Shown one piece after another: positions 18,331-27,300 of a DNA stretch of 64,000 nucleotides (position 1 is the stretch's first letter; each line of letters begins with the position of its first letter). The notes under the pieces are model-generated. The model worked only from the letters and a program-made list of their open reading frames with translations, was not told the DNA's origin and searched no databases. The DNA is taken from positions 186,001 through 250,000 of the forward strand of contig NC_007954.1 of assembly GCF_000013765.1 (NCBI RefSeq). The letters run 5' to 3'. The position numbers and the translations under genes are program-made. This stretch comes from Shewanella denitrificans OS217. Its GTDB lineage: Bacteria > Pseudomonadota > Gammaproteobacteria > Enterobacterales > Shewanellaceae.

Positions 18331-18834
18331 ATGGCTAAATTAGAAGCTCAGCAAAAAGACGATCTGCAAGAGAAATTGATTGCAGTTAATCGTGTTTCTA
18401 AAGTAGTTAAAGGCGGTCGTATCTTTAGCTTCACTGCACTAACAGTAGTGGGTGACGGTAACGGTAAGATCGGCTATGGCTATGGTAAAGCGCGTGAAGT
18501 TCCAGCTGCTATTCAAAAAGCAATGGAAAAAGCCCGTCGTAATATGGTAACAGTGGAGTTGAATGCAGGTACTTTGCATCACCCAGTTAAAGGTCGCCAT
18601 ACTGGTTCTAAAGTTTATATGCAACCAGCATCACAGGGTACCGGTATTATTGCCGGTGGCGCAATGCGTGCCGTATTGGAAGTAGCAGGCGTTCATAACG
18701 TTCTGTCAAAAGCATACGGTTCTACTAACCCGATCAACATCGTTCGCGCTACTGTCGATGCGTTGGTGCACATGAAGTCACCAGCTCAAATCGCAGCCAA
18801 GCGTGGCCTGAATGTTGATGAAATTCGGGGGTAA
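18331..18834 (+). CDS. rpsE: 30S ribosomal protein S5
   Basis: S5 is on the 30S back, part of the helicase and accuracy centre. It has 167 residues: an N-terminal dsRBD-like domain (VVGDGNGKIGYGYGKAREV) and a C-terminal domain with GGAMRAVLEVAGVHN. The start follows AAGGGGTTATAAA, 11 bp after rplR. The C-terminus is CDS-complete at GLNVDEIRG. Confidence 0.97.
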   Translation: MAKLEAQQKDDLQEKLIAVNRVSKVVKGGRIFSFTALTVVGDGNGKIGYGYGKAREVPAAIQKAMEKARRNMVTVELNAGTLHHPVKGRHTGSKVYMQPASQGTGIIAGGAMRAVLEVAGVHNVLSKAYGSTNPINIVRATVDALVHMKSPAQIAAKRGLNVDEIRG

Positions 18835-18840
18835 TGCATA

Positions 18841-19023
18841 ATGGCTACTAAAACTTTAAAAGTTACACAGACTAAAAGCGGCATTGGTCGTTTACCAAAG
18901 CACCGTGCAACCTTAACCGGTTTAGGTCTACGTCGTATTGGTCACACTGTTGAATTAGAAGATACTCCTTCTGTTCGCGGTATGATCAATAAGGTTTACT
19001 ACATGGTTTCGGTGGAGGGATAA
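18841..19023 (+). CDS. rpmD: 50S ribosomal protein L30
   Basis: L30 is a small 50S protein found between rpsE and rplO. It has 60 residues (KTLKVTQTKSGIGRLPKHR) and ends NKVYYMVSVEG, typical of the family. It begins 6 bp after the rpsE stop with GGGGGTAATGCATA serving as ribosome-binding region. Confidence 0.96.
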   Translation: MATKTLKVTQTKSGIGRLPKHRATLTGLGLRRIGHTVELEDTPSVRGMINKVYYMVSVEG

Positions 19024-19027
19024 GATA

Positions 19028-19462
19028 ATGCGTCTAAATACTCTATCTCCAGCAGCAGGTTCTAAATCTGCTCCTAAGCGTGTAGGCCGTGGTATTGGTT
19101 CAGGTTTAGGTAAGACAGCGGGTCGTGGCCATAAAGGTCAGAAGTCTCGCAGCGGCGGCGGCGTTCGCGTCGGTTTCGAAGGTGGTCAAATGCCACTTAA
19201 GATCCGTCTACCTAAGTTTGGCTTTACCTCGCGTCGTGCTTTGGTAACTGCTGAAGTTCGTTTACTCGAACTAGCAAAAGTTAACGGTGATGTTATCGAC
19301 TTAAACACGCTGAAAGATGCGAACGTTCTTACTCGCAACATCCAGTTTGCGAAAATCGTTCTTTCAGGTACCATTGAGCGCCCTGTGACTGTAAAAGGTC
19401 TGAAGGTAACCAAAGGTGCACGTGCAGCTATTGAAGCTGCCGGCGGTAAGATCGAGGAATAA
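19028..19462 (+). CDS. rplO: 50S ribosomal protein L15
   Basis: L15 is a 50S core assembly protein. It has 144 residues with MRLNTLSPAAGSK, the glycine/arginine-rich RNA-binding extension (GRGIGSGLGKTAGRGHKGQKS) and a compact C-terminal domain. It is followed by secY 7 bp downstream, the classical spc order. Confidence 0.97.
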   Translation: MRLNTLSPAAGSKSAPKRVGRGIGSGLGKTAGRGHKGQKSRSGGGVRVGFEGGQMPLKIRLPKFGFTSRRALVTAEVRLLELAKVNGDVIDLNTLKDANVLTRNIQFAKIVLSGTIERPVTVKGLKVTKGARAAIEAAGGKIEE

Positions 19463-19469
19463 TACGTCG

Positions 19470-20810
19470 ATGGCAAAACCAGGACTTGATTTAAAAAGCG
19501 CGAAAGGCGGTTTATCTGAACTGAAAACACGTCTCCTGTTCGTGATTGGCGCAATTATCGTCTTTAGAGCCGGTTCGTTTGTGCCAATTCCTGGTATTGA
19601 CGCAGCTGTATTAGCAGAGCTATTTGCTCAGCAAAAAGATACCATCCTGGGCATGTTTAACATGTTCTCGGGTGGTGCTTTAGAGCGTGCCTCTATCTTT
19701 GCATTAGGTATCATGCCGTATATTTCGGCATCGATTATCATGCAATTATTGACTGTCGTGCATCCTGCACTCGCTGAATTGAAAAAAGAAGGCGAATCAG
19801 GACGTAAGAAAATCAGTCAGTACACGAGATATGGAACGCTCGTGCTGGGTACTCTCCAGTCGATCGGTATTGCAACAGGTTTACCTAATCTTATGCCAGG
19901 CCTTGTGGCCAACGCAGGATTCGGATTTTACTTTGTCGCAGTTGTCAGCTTAGTCACAGGAACTATGTTCCTAATGTGGTTAGGTGAGCAAATTACCGAA
20001 CGTGGTATAGGTAACGGTATCTCGATATTAATTTTCGCAGGTATTGTTGCTGGATTACCATCTGCTATCGGCTCAACAGCCGAGCAGGCGCGTCAAGGTG
20101 ACTTGAATGTACTCGTATTATTGCTACTTGCGGTAATCGTATTCGCCGTCACTTATTTGGTAGTGTTTGTTGAGCGTGGTCAGCGTCGTATCGTCGTTAA
20201 CTATGCTAAACGTCAGCAAGGCCGCAAGGTGTTCGCTGCACAAAGTACACATTTACCTTTGAAAGTGAATATGGCTGGTGTGATTCCACCAATATTTGCG
20301 TCCAGCATTATTTTGTTCCCAGGCACACTGGCTCAGTGGTTTGGTGCAAATGAGTCCATGTCATGGTTAAGCGATTTCGCTTTGGCTGTGTCACCAGGAC
20401 AACCGCTGTACTCATTATTGTATGCGACAGCAATTATTTTCTTCTGTTTCTTCTACACTGCGTTGGTGTTTAACCCACGTGAGACAGCTGATAACTTGAA
20501 GAAGAGTGGTGCGTTCATTCCCGGGATTCGTCCTGGAGAACAGACTTCGCGTTACATTGATAAAGTGATGACTCGCCTGACATTGGCAGGTGCGTTATAC
20601 ATTACCTTTATCTGCTTAATTCCGGAGTTCATGTTAATTGCGTGGAAAGTACAGTTCTATTTTGGCGGTACTTCGCTACTAATTATAGTAGTCGTGATCA
20701 TGGACTTCATGGCTCAGGTTCAGACCCATATGATGTCACATCAGTATGAGTCTGTGATGAAGAAAGCAAACTTAGTGAACAAAGCGAATTTAGATCGCTT
20801 TGGTCGATAA
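19470..20810 (+). CDS. secY: Preprotein translocase subunit SecY
   Basis: SecY is the channel of the Sec inner-membrane translocon. The start is set at the ATG of MAKPGLDLKSAKGG at 19470 rather than an earlier in-frame ATG inside rplO, giving 446 residues (E. coli 443). Ten hydrophobic segments can be followed; PIPGIDAAVLA forms the plug region after TM1 and RGIGNGISILIFAGIV lies near TM4-5. The C-terminus (ESVMKKANLVNKANLDRFGR) is typical. Here it serves all signal-peptide proteins of the window. Confidence 0.97.
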   Translation: MAKPGLDLKSAKGGLSELKTRLLFVIGAIIVFRAGSFVPIPGIDAAVLAELFAQQKDTILGMFNMFSGGALERASIFALGIMPYISASIIMQLLTVVHPALAELKKEGESGRKKISQYTRYGTLVLGTLQSIGIATGLPNLMPGLVANAGFGFYFVAVVSLVTGTMFLMWLGEQITERGIGNGISILIFAGIVAGLPSAIGSTAEQARQGDLNVLVLLLLAVIVFAVTYLVVFVERGQRRIVVNYAKRQQGRKVFAAQSTHLPLKVNMAGVIPPIFASSIILFPGTLAQWFGANESMSWLSDFALAVSPGQPLYSLLYATAIIFFCFFYTALVFNPRETADNLKKSGAFIPGIRPGEQTSRYIDKVMTRLTLAGALYITFICLIPEFMLIAWKVQFYFGGTSLLIIVVVIMDFMAQVQTHMMSHQYESVMKKANLVNKANLDRFGR

Positions 20811-20832
20811 GTTAGCTTTACGGAGTGATGAA

Positions 20833-20946
20833 ATGAAAGTTCGAGCTTCCGTGAAGAAGATCTGCCGTAATTGCAAGATCGTCAAGCGTAGTGGTGTTGT
20901 ACGCGTTATCTGTGTTGAACCAAAACACAAACAGCGTCAAGGCTAA
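20833..20946 (+). CDS. rpmJ: 50S ribosomal protein L36, zinc-binding form
   Basis: This 37-residue gene is easily missed. The sequence MKVRASVKKICRNCKIVKRSG has the zinc-ribbon ligands C11, C14, C27 and H32 (VICVEPKHKQRQG), so it is the zinc-containing C-plus paralogue, not the zinc-free YkgO type. GGAGTGATGAA precedes the ATG. It is the last gene of the spc operon, 22 bp after secY. Confidence 0.96.
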   Translation: MKVRASVKKICRNCKIVKRSGVVRVICVEPKHKQRQG

Positions 20947-20954
20947 AAAAAACT

Positions 20955-20983
20955 TTGACCAGCTCAAATTTGGGCTGGTCAAA
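20955..20983 (+). terminator. Stem-loop after rpmJ (probable weak terminator)
   Basis: TTTGACCAGC pairs with GCTGGTCAAA around a short loop, nine bases after the rpmJ stop. It has an A-run before it but only a mixed A/T tail (TATTGTTT), so read-through into the alpha operon is plausible. Confidence 0.6.
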
Positions 20984-20989
20984 TATTGT

Positions 20990-21018
20990 TTGCAAATTTG
21001 TCATCTGTCGAGTATCCT
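20990..21018 (+). promoter_or_regulatory. alpha operon promoter
   Basis: TTGCAA (20990-20995), a 17-bp spacer and TATCCT (21013-21018) lie immediately upstream of the rpsM leader. Confidence 0.6.
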
Positions 21019-21024
21019 TTCGGG

Positions 21025-21100
21025 CTTTTCCCAGATGACCTTTAACTTAAGGAGTGCATAGTGGCCCGTATCGCTGGCATTAACATTCCTGATCAAAAGC
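21025..21100 (+). promoter_or_regulatory. alpha operon leader around the rpsM start (S4 target region, inferred)
   Basis: The short leader and first codons of rpsM occupy the place where S4 binds a pseudoknot and represses the alpha operon in gammaproteobacteria. CGGGC (21021-21025) is complementary to GCCCG just after the GTG start (21063-21067), compatible with long-range pairing that hides the start. The pseudoknot was not folded; the call rests on position and this complementarity. Confidence 0.45.
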
Positions 21101-21417
21101 ATACAGTCATTGCATTGACTGCTATCTTCGGTATCGGCCGTACACGTGCAAGAGCAATCTGCGCGTCTACAGCTATCGCTGAAACTGCTAAGATCAAGGA
21201 ATTGAGCGAAGCTCAAATAGATATCCTACGCGAAGAAGTCGCCAAATACTCTGTAGAGGGTGACTTACGTCGTGAGATTTCAATGAACATCAAGCGTCTT
21301 ATGGATCTTGGTTGTTATCGTGGTCTCCGCCATCGTCGTAGCCTGCCTCTCCGTGGGCAACGTACTAAGACCAATGCGCGTACGCGTAAAGGTCCACGTA
21401 AACCAATCAGAAAGTAA
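21061..21417 (+). CDS. rpsM: 30S ribosomal protein S13
   Basis: S13 is in the 30S head and bridges to the 50S central protuberance. It has 118 residues with a GTG start after AAGGAGTGCATA. The helix-two-turn-helix region (GIGRTRARAICAS) and the basic C-terminal tail (RGQRTKTNARTRKGPRKP) that reaches P-site tRNA are present. It is the first gene of the alpha operon. Confidence 0.97.
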   Translation: MARIAGINIPDQKHTVIALTAIFGIGRTRARAICASTAIAETAKIKELSEAQIDILREEVAKYSVEGDLRREISMNIKRLMDLGCYRGLRHRRSLPLRGQRTKTNARTRKGPRKPIRK

Positions 21418-21434
21418 CGGGAAGGTAAACCAAA

Positions 21435-21827
21435 ATGGCTAAAGTTCCGTCACGTTCTCCGCGTAAGCGCGTACGTAAACAGGTTGCAGATGGCATGGCT
21501 CATATCCATGCGTCTTTCAACAACACTATTGTCACCATTACAGATCGTCAAGGTAATGCGTTGTCATGGGCTACCTCTGGTGGTTCAGGTTTCCGTGGTT
21601 CACGTAAATCTACCCCATTTGCTGCGCAGGTTGCTGCGGAGCGTGCAGGTATTGCTGCTCAAGATTACGGTTTAAAGAACCTTGAAGTTTTCGTGAAGGG
21701 ACCAGGTCCAGGTCGTGAGTCAGCCATTCGTGCGCTGAACGCTGTTGGTTATAAAATTACCAACATTACCGATGTGACGCCTATCCCTCATAATGGCTGT
21801 CGTCCACCTAAAAAGCGTCGTGTATAA
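21435..21827 (+). CDS. rpsK: 30S ribosomal protein S11
   Basis: S11 is on the 30S platform near the E site. It has 130 residues with GMAHIHASFNNTIVTITDRQGN and the conserved C-terminus DVTPIPHNGCRPPKKRRV. The asparagine-glycine dipeptide prone to isoaspartate formation in E. coli is retained. The start lies 17 bp after rpsM. Confidence 0.97.
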   Translation: MAKVPSRSPRKRVRKQVADGMAHIHASFNNTIVTITDRQGNALSWATSGGSGFRGSRKSTPFAAQVAAERAGIAAQDYGLKNLEVFVKGPGPGRESAIRALNAVGYKITNITDVTPIPHNGCRPPKKRRV

Positions 21828-21858
21828 CGTCGTTTCATAGGATAGTTGGAGAAAGATC

Positions 21859-22479
21859 ATGGCAAGATACTTGGGTCCCAAGCTCAAGCTCAGCCGCAGA
21901 GAAGGTACAGACCTTTTCCTAAAAAGCGGTGTGAGAGCAATCGATTCGAAGTGTAAGCTGGAAACTGCACCTGGACAACATGGCGCACGTAAGCCACGTT
22001 TGTCTGAGTATGGTACTCAGTTACGCGAGAAACAAAAAGTTCGTCGTATTTATGGTGTGCTTGAAAAGCAATTCCGTAACTACTACAAAGAAGCTGCACG
22101 CCTAAAAGGCAATACAGGTGAAAACTTGTTGCAACTTTTAGAAACACGCCTAGATAACGTTGTTTATCGTATGGGCTTTGGTGCGACTCGTGCAGAATCA
22201 CGTCAGCTAGTTAGCCACAAAACTGTGTTGGTTAACGGCCGTGTTGTTAACATACCGTCGTTCAAAGTGTCTGCGAATGATGTTGTAAGCATCCGCGAAA
22301 AGTCACGCACTCAAGCACGTATTAAAGCGTCTTTAGAAGTGGCAGCTCAACGCGAGAAGCCTACATGGGTTGAAGTAGATAACACTAAGATGGAAGGTGC
22401 TTTCAAGCGTCTACCAGAACGTAGTGATTTGTCTGCGGATATTAACGAACAGCTGATCGTCGAGCTTTACTCTAAGTAA
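21859..22479 (+). CDS. rpsD: 30S ribosomal protein S4
   Basis: S4 nucleates 16S rRNA 5' domain folding and is the expected autogenous repressor of this operon. It has 206 residues, starting MARYLGPKLKLSRREGTDLFL; the S4 RNA-binding domain (RLDNVVYRMGFGATRAESRQLVSH, residues about 95-155) is intact. Only a single cysteine is seen at the N-terminus, so it is the zinc-free form. Confidence 0.97.
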   Translation: MARYLGPKLKLSRREGTDLFLKSGVRAIDSKCKLETAPGQHGARKPRLSEYGTQLREKQKVRRIYGVLEKQFRNYYKEAARLKGNTGENLLQLLETRLDNVVYRMGFGATRAESRQLVSHKTVLVNGRVVNIPSFKVSANDVVSIREKSRTQARIKASLEVAAQREKPTWVEVDNTKMEGAFKRLPERSDLSADINEQLIVELYSK

Positions 22480-22503
22480 GGCTAACAAACAAGAGAGGAC
22501 ACA

Positions 22504-23493
22504 ATGCAGGGTTCTGTTACAGAATTTCTTAAACCGCGACTCGTCGACATTGAGCAGGTTAACCCAACACGCGCCAAAGTTACACTAGAGCCACTCGAAC
22601 GTGGTTTTGGCCATACCTTAGGTAACGCGTTGCGTCGCATCCTATTGTCGTCTATGCCAGGCTGCGCAGTTACAGAAGTCGAAATCGACGGTGTGCTGCA
22701 CGAATACAGCAGCAAGGAAGGCGTGCAAGAAGATATCCTTGAGATATTGCTCAATCTTAAAGGTTTAGCAGTAACAATCGAGGGTAAAGACGAGGCTATG
22801 CTTACGTTAAGCAAGTCCGGCACAGGCCCTGTTACTGCCGCAGACATCACACATGATGGCGATGTTACCATCATGAATCCTGATCATGTTATCTGTCATT
22901 TAACAGGTAACAATGATATCAGCATGCGTATCCGCGTTGAGCGTGGTCGCGGTTATGTGCCAGCATCTGCTCGTGCACAGACCGAAGACGATGATCGCCC
23001 AATCGGCCGCTTGTTGGTTGATGCTTCTTTCTCACCCGTTGCTCGCATTGCATACAATGTTGAAGCGGCTCGTGTTGAACAGCGCACTGACTTAGACAAA
23101 CTCGTTATCGATATGACCACAAACGGTACTATCGATCCTGAGGAAGCAATACGTCGTTCTGCAACAATTTTAGCTGAACAGCTAGATGCGTTTGTTGAAT
23201 TACGTGATGTGACTGAGCCAGAGCAGAAAGAAGAGAAACCGGAGTTTGATCCGATTCTGCTGCGTCCTGTCGACGATTTAGAGCTAACTGTACGTTCAGC
23301 CAACTGCTTGAAGGCTGAAGCGATTCATTACATCGGAGATCTTGTACAACGAACTGAAGTGGAATTGCTTAAAACTCCTAACCTAGGTAAGAAGTCTCTT
23401 ACTGAAATCAAGGATGTTCTAGCGTCTCGCGGACTTTCATTAGGTATGCGTCTTGAAAACTGGCCTCCAGCTAGTTTAGTAGACGACCTATAA
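22504..23493 (+). CDS. rpoA: RNA polymerase alpha subunit
   Basis: Alpha dimerises to nucleate polymerase assembly and its C-terminal domain binds UP elements and activators such as CRP. It has 329 residues like E. coli. The N-terminal domain carries ERGFGHTLGNALRRILLSSMPG; the C-terminal domain carries TVRSANCLKAE, with the DNA-binding arginine, asparagine and cysteine at positions matching 265-269, and LKTPNLGKKSL. It lies between rpsD and rplQ. Confidence 0.98.
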   Translation: MQGSVTEFLKPRLVDIEQVNPTRAKVTLEPLERGFGHTLGNALRRILLSSMPGCAVTEVEIDGVLHEYSSKEGVQEDILEILLNLKGLAVTIEGKDEAMLTLSKSGTGPVTAADITHDGDVTIMNPDHVICHLTGNNDISMRIRVERGRGYVPASARAQTEDDDRPIGRLLVDASFSPVARIAYNVEAARVEQRTDLDKLVIDMTTNGTIDPEEAIRRSATILAEQLDAFVELRDVTEPEQKEEKPEFDPILLRPVDDLELTVRSANCLKAEAIHYIGDLVQRTEVELLKTPNLGKKSLTEIKDVLASRGLSLGMRLENWPPASLVDDL

Positions 23494-23536
23494 GTCTCAG
23501 TTTTGTACAGATTTTTTGGTTATAAGGATTTAGGTC

Positions 23537-23932
23537 ATGCGCCATCGTAAGAGTGGTCGTCAACTAAACCGCAACAGCAGTCATCGCCAAGCTATGTTCC
23601 GTAACATGGCTTGCTCAATAGTTCGTCATGAGATTATCAAGACAACTGTAGCTAAAGCGAAAGAACTGCGCCGCGTAGTTGAACCTCTAATAACACTTGC
23701 TAAAGTAGACAGCGTTGCAAATCGCCGTTTAGCTTTCGCTCGTACTCGCGACGCTGAAGTCGTAGGTAAGTTATTTACAGAATTGGGTCCACGCTTCCAG
23801 GAACGTCCTGGTGGTTACACTCGTATTCTAAAGTGCGGTTTACGCGCCGGTGATAAAGCCCCAATGGCTTACATCGAGCTAGTAGGTCGTCCTGAAGCTG
23901 CTGAAGCTGTTGATGTTGAAGCTGCTGAGTAA
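23537..23932 (+). CDS. rplQ: 50S ribosomal protein L17
   Basis: L17 is near the tunnel exit. It has 131 residues starting [23 protein letters not shown], with [20 protein letters not shown]. The C-terminus has an alanine/glutamate-rich tail ([15 protein letters not shown]), slightly longer than E. coli. It closes the alpha operon before a strong terminator. Confidence 0.97.
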
Positions 23933-23949
23933 TTAATTTTACAAAGTTT

Positions 23950-23978
23950 AAAAAACCGAGCTTAGGCTCGGTTTTTTT
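23950..23978 (+). terminator. Rho-independent terminator of the alpha operon
   Basis: AAAAACCGAGC-TTAG-GCTCGGTTTTTTT, 18 bases after the rplQ stop. It marks the end of the ribosomal superlocus. Confidence 0.93.
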
Positions 23979-24338
23979 ATGCCTAAAATTTGAGGCTGAA
24001 AATTTAAAATCCACTCGAGTATTTCAAAAACATTGCAGTAACAACCTGCATTTTAAAATCTGATTTTAATTTCATTGCGTGTCAAAGGCTGTATTAGTGG
24101 ACCTTAACTGGAATTAGGCATCATGCATGATAATCACGTATTAGTTGATGACATAGGGTGTATTTTCGCACTAACAAGCGTAGTGCTATTAGCACCAATA
24201 ATGCTAATTTGATCACTAGATTAAATAACCTTAAATTTCGCTCAATGACGACAAGTGTTGCAAAAATGTACAGCCGTGGTTTATTATGTGCATAATTCGT
24301 GACAAATTGATCCCTCCTTTATATGGACATTTTTCTCT
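23979..24338. other. Intergenic boundary between ribosomal locus and accessory region
   Basis: About 360 bp of AT-rich sequence with no credible gene. It contains the promoter candidate listed separately; no tRNA, integrase or attachment repeat was seen, so how the accessory region arrived is not evident here. Confidence 0.6.
24258..24287 (+). promoter_or_regulatory. Candidate promoter of the Rhs-like gene
   Basis: TTGCAA (24258-24263) and TATTAT (24282-24287) with an 18-bp spacer, 51 bp ahead of the start codon at 24339. The -10 is four of six to consensus, so the call is tentative. Confidence 0.4.
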
Positions 24339-27300
24339 ATGTGTAAGCAATGGACTGTGTTTATTACAGCACTCTTTTTATTATTTAGCAGCTTCACTAA
24401 AGCGGACTTGAATAGTGATTATAGAAACTATCAGGTGTTCACAGATCAAGCCGGTAATCTGGTATTAAGAGTCCCTGCGACTTTTGTTCTCATTGCTTCC
24501 GATATCAATATTCCACTCAATATCACTCCTAAAAATGGGGTATTTAAACTCATTCAAAACGGCAATACTTGGTCATTAATACCCATGACCCAGGGTGAGT
24601 TCGACAATTTATCATTAACAGCGGCAAGTCATATTCGATTAGAGTTTCAGGATATCGATGGGGATGGCGTTAATGACCTGATTGTTCGCGATGTGAGTGG
24701 CAATAGAGACAGTTTTATCGTCAGTAATTTAACTGGTACAGCCAATGTTGATGCCTACAGTTTAGCGCGCAATGGCATAGATCTATCTCAAGGTAGTGCA
24801 CTGTCGTTTAAAGATATCAATGGCGATGGGATAAAGGACATTATAAAGGATGAGAATACCAGTTCTGCAACCACGTATTTAGGTTCACGTTCAGGCCGCC
24901 TCATCGATACTTCGGGCACTGATGCATTTACAAATCCAGGTAACGTTATAGGCTTAACTGCTGGTCAATTTAAAGTGACAGAATCAGGGGCTGCGACCTA
25001 CAGTATTCCCTTAAACCTCCCCCCAGCGACAGCAGGTGTAATGCCGCAAGTTGGTTTGTCCTATAACAGCCAGGGCGGGGAAGGCATATTGGGTATGGGC
25101 TGGAATATCTCTGGGTTATCAGCTATTGCGCGTTGCCCAAAAAGTATCGCAATCGATGGGAAAATCGAAGGGATTAAATATAACACCAGTGATGCGCTTT
25201 GTTTTAATGGCCAAAGATTAATGTTAAATGCCAACAGTACAAATGAGTATCACACCGAAATTGACAATTTTAGTGTCATCACTGCATTTAATGGCACCAA
25301 TGGTCCTGAATACTTCACGGTAACCACTCAATCTAATGAAACACACTATTATGGTAAAGCCCCTAACAATATATCTACCTCTGAGGATGCCTATGTAGAA
25401 CGTGGCGGTTATGCTGCTAAATCGGCGGCAAAGCTATGGGCGCTTAAAGCGATTGTCGATAATAAGGGTAACTACATTCGCTATGATTACATAAAAAATG
25501 TGACCAAAGGCAGTCATATACTCAATAGCATTGCCTATGGCGGAAATGAAACATTAGCCACTGCACCATACAATAGGATTGAATTTATCTATACCGATGT
25601 CGCACGTTCGCTCGAAGGTTATTCTGACGGCGGTATTCTCACTAATAATAAAAGATTAAAGCAGGTCATAGTCAAACAAGACTCCGACGTTTTCCGCTCG
25701 TATAATTTTACTTGGCTGCTTACCTCTATCCCTGAAGAACGAAATTACGTCACTGGGATACAAGAATGTTTCAATGAAAGTAATACAGATTGTCTCCCTG
25801 CTACTAAATTTGAATTTGAACAACCAGCAAGAAAAATACCAACTTCCACTTATAAAATGTGCAGGATAAATGCACCGGCAGAACAAGCTATTTGTACTAG
25901 TGTTAATTATTGTGATGCCACTAGTAACGGGTCCGGTGGCTGGTGTGAGGTTAACTATAATACGCCAGATATAGCGCCTTTTGAGAGTGCCTCATACGGT
26001 GCTGCTGCGAGTAACGCTGATAGATATTATGCCCAAGTCTTAGATTTTAACGGCGATGGCTATGCCGATATGCTGTTCCCCAAGGATGGCAAATGGCACT
26101 ATTACACTACAGATTGGCAAGTGACCACGACCGAATCTTTGATTAACATCCCTGAAAGGTTTAAGAAGAATTACCTTTCTAGTGACCCCACTACGCGAAG
26201 TATTAAGACCAGTACTATTAGTAATAGCACCCAAGTGATCAGCGGTGCCAGCATAGGTGAAAAAGGCTATGCCAGAGTGATTGATTACAATGGCGATGGC
26301 AAACAAGAGTTACTAATCCCTATTGCCTCAGGTTATTGGCATATTCTCAGTTCAGACTCTAGCACTAGTGAGCAAACGACATGTGAGCCTCAACCTTACC
26401 CCGCTCCGCCTATCTGCGATACGCATACGATAACTAATAAGTTCACCTATACATCCTTAGGTATATTAGCTAAAGATTATGAAAATGCCGTAGTCGCTGA
26501 CGTCGATGGTGACGGGCTGCAAGATATCGTCTTCAATTCTGGATCTTCGCTTAGCTATTACCATAACTTAGGTGGCTCGTTTTCAGCTGCAAAGTCTATA
26601 TCCCTAGACATGCCAGCAAGCTTTAGTGGCGCAACCGCTTATGAGGCCTATGGTAATGATATTGTCAGAACGTCGGCCAATATAAAAAATTCGGCGATGA
26701 TTGATGTTAATGGTGATGGCCTTACCGACATTGTGATAAAAATGCGTAAAATTACCACAAATCCACCGCCACCAGGCTGTTATGATCCTAGAATGCTTGC
26801 GGTCGCAGCGGTAGAAGATGATGAAGCCGCAGAAAGGTGCAGAGAAACCATCACAGTAGATTACGGAACCTATGCATTCATCGCTTCGGTAAATGCGGGG
26901 CAGGTTAGCTACACAGCCACAGACAACAGCTACCTAGGTGCCACATTAAAAGCCATGAGAGTGGCCGATTTTAATGGTGATGGCTTAACGGATATTGCAT
27001 ATATTGCCTCCGACCGATGGTATTACCGTTTATCAAAAGGCAACGGCATTTTTACCAGTCCAAAAGCGCTCAACGGAATAGATGCTAAAACGGAAAGCAT
27101 CTATAACCGTCACCAGTTTGTTGATTTAGATGCCGATGGAAGAAGCGATATACTAGCGGCTACGACAAGCAAAAATTATACAATTTTTCTCTCAGGTCCC
27201 AGTGAAACCACAGAAAGCGCGAATTTTATCAAGCGTGGCACGCTGCCCGTTGGTACCAGTACCACCCCTGAAGAGACCGCCTTGCGTCTTGCGGATGTCG

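Noticed and set aside
19416..19469. N-terminal extension of SecY
   Set aside because: Lies inside rplO; MAKPGLDLKS at 19470 is the conserved start.
23979..24338. Integration site or tRNA at the accessory boundary
   Set aside because: No tRNA-like cloverleaf, integrase or flanking direct repeats could be identified.
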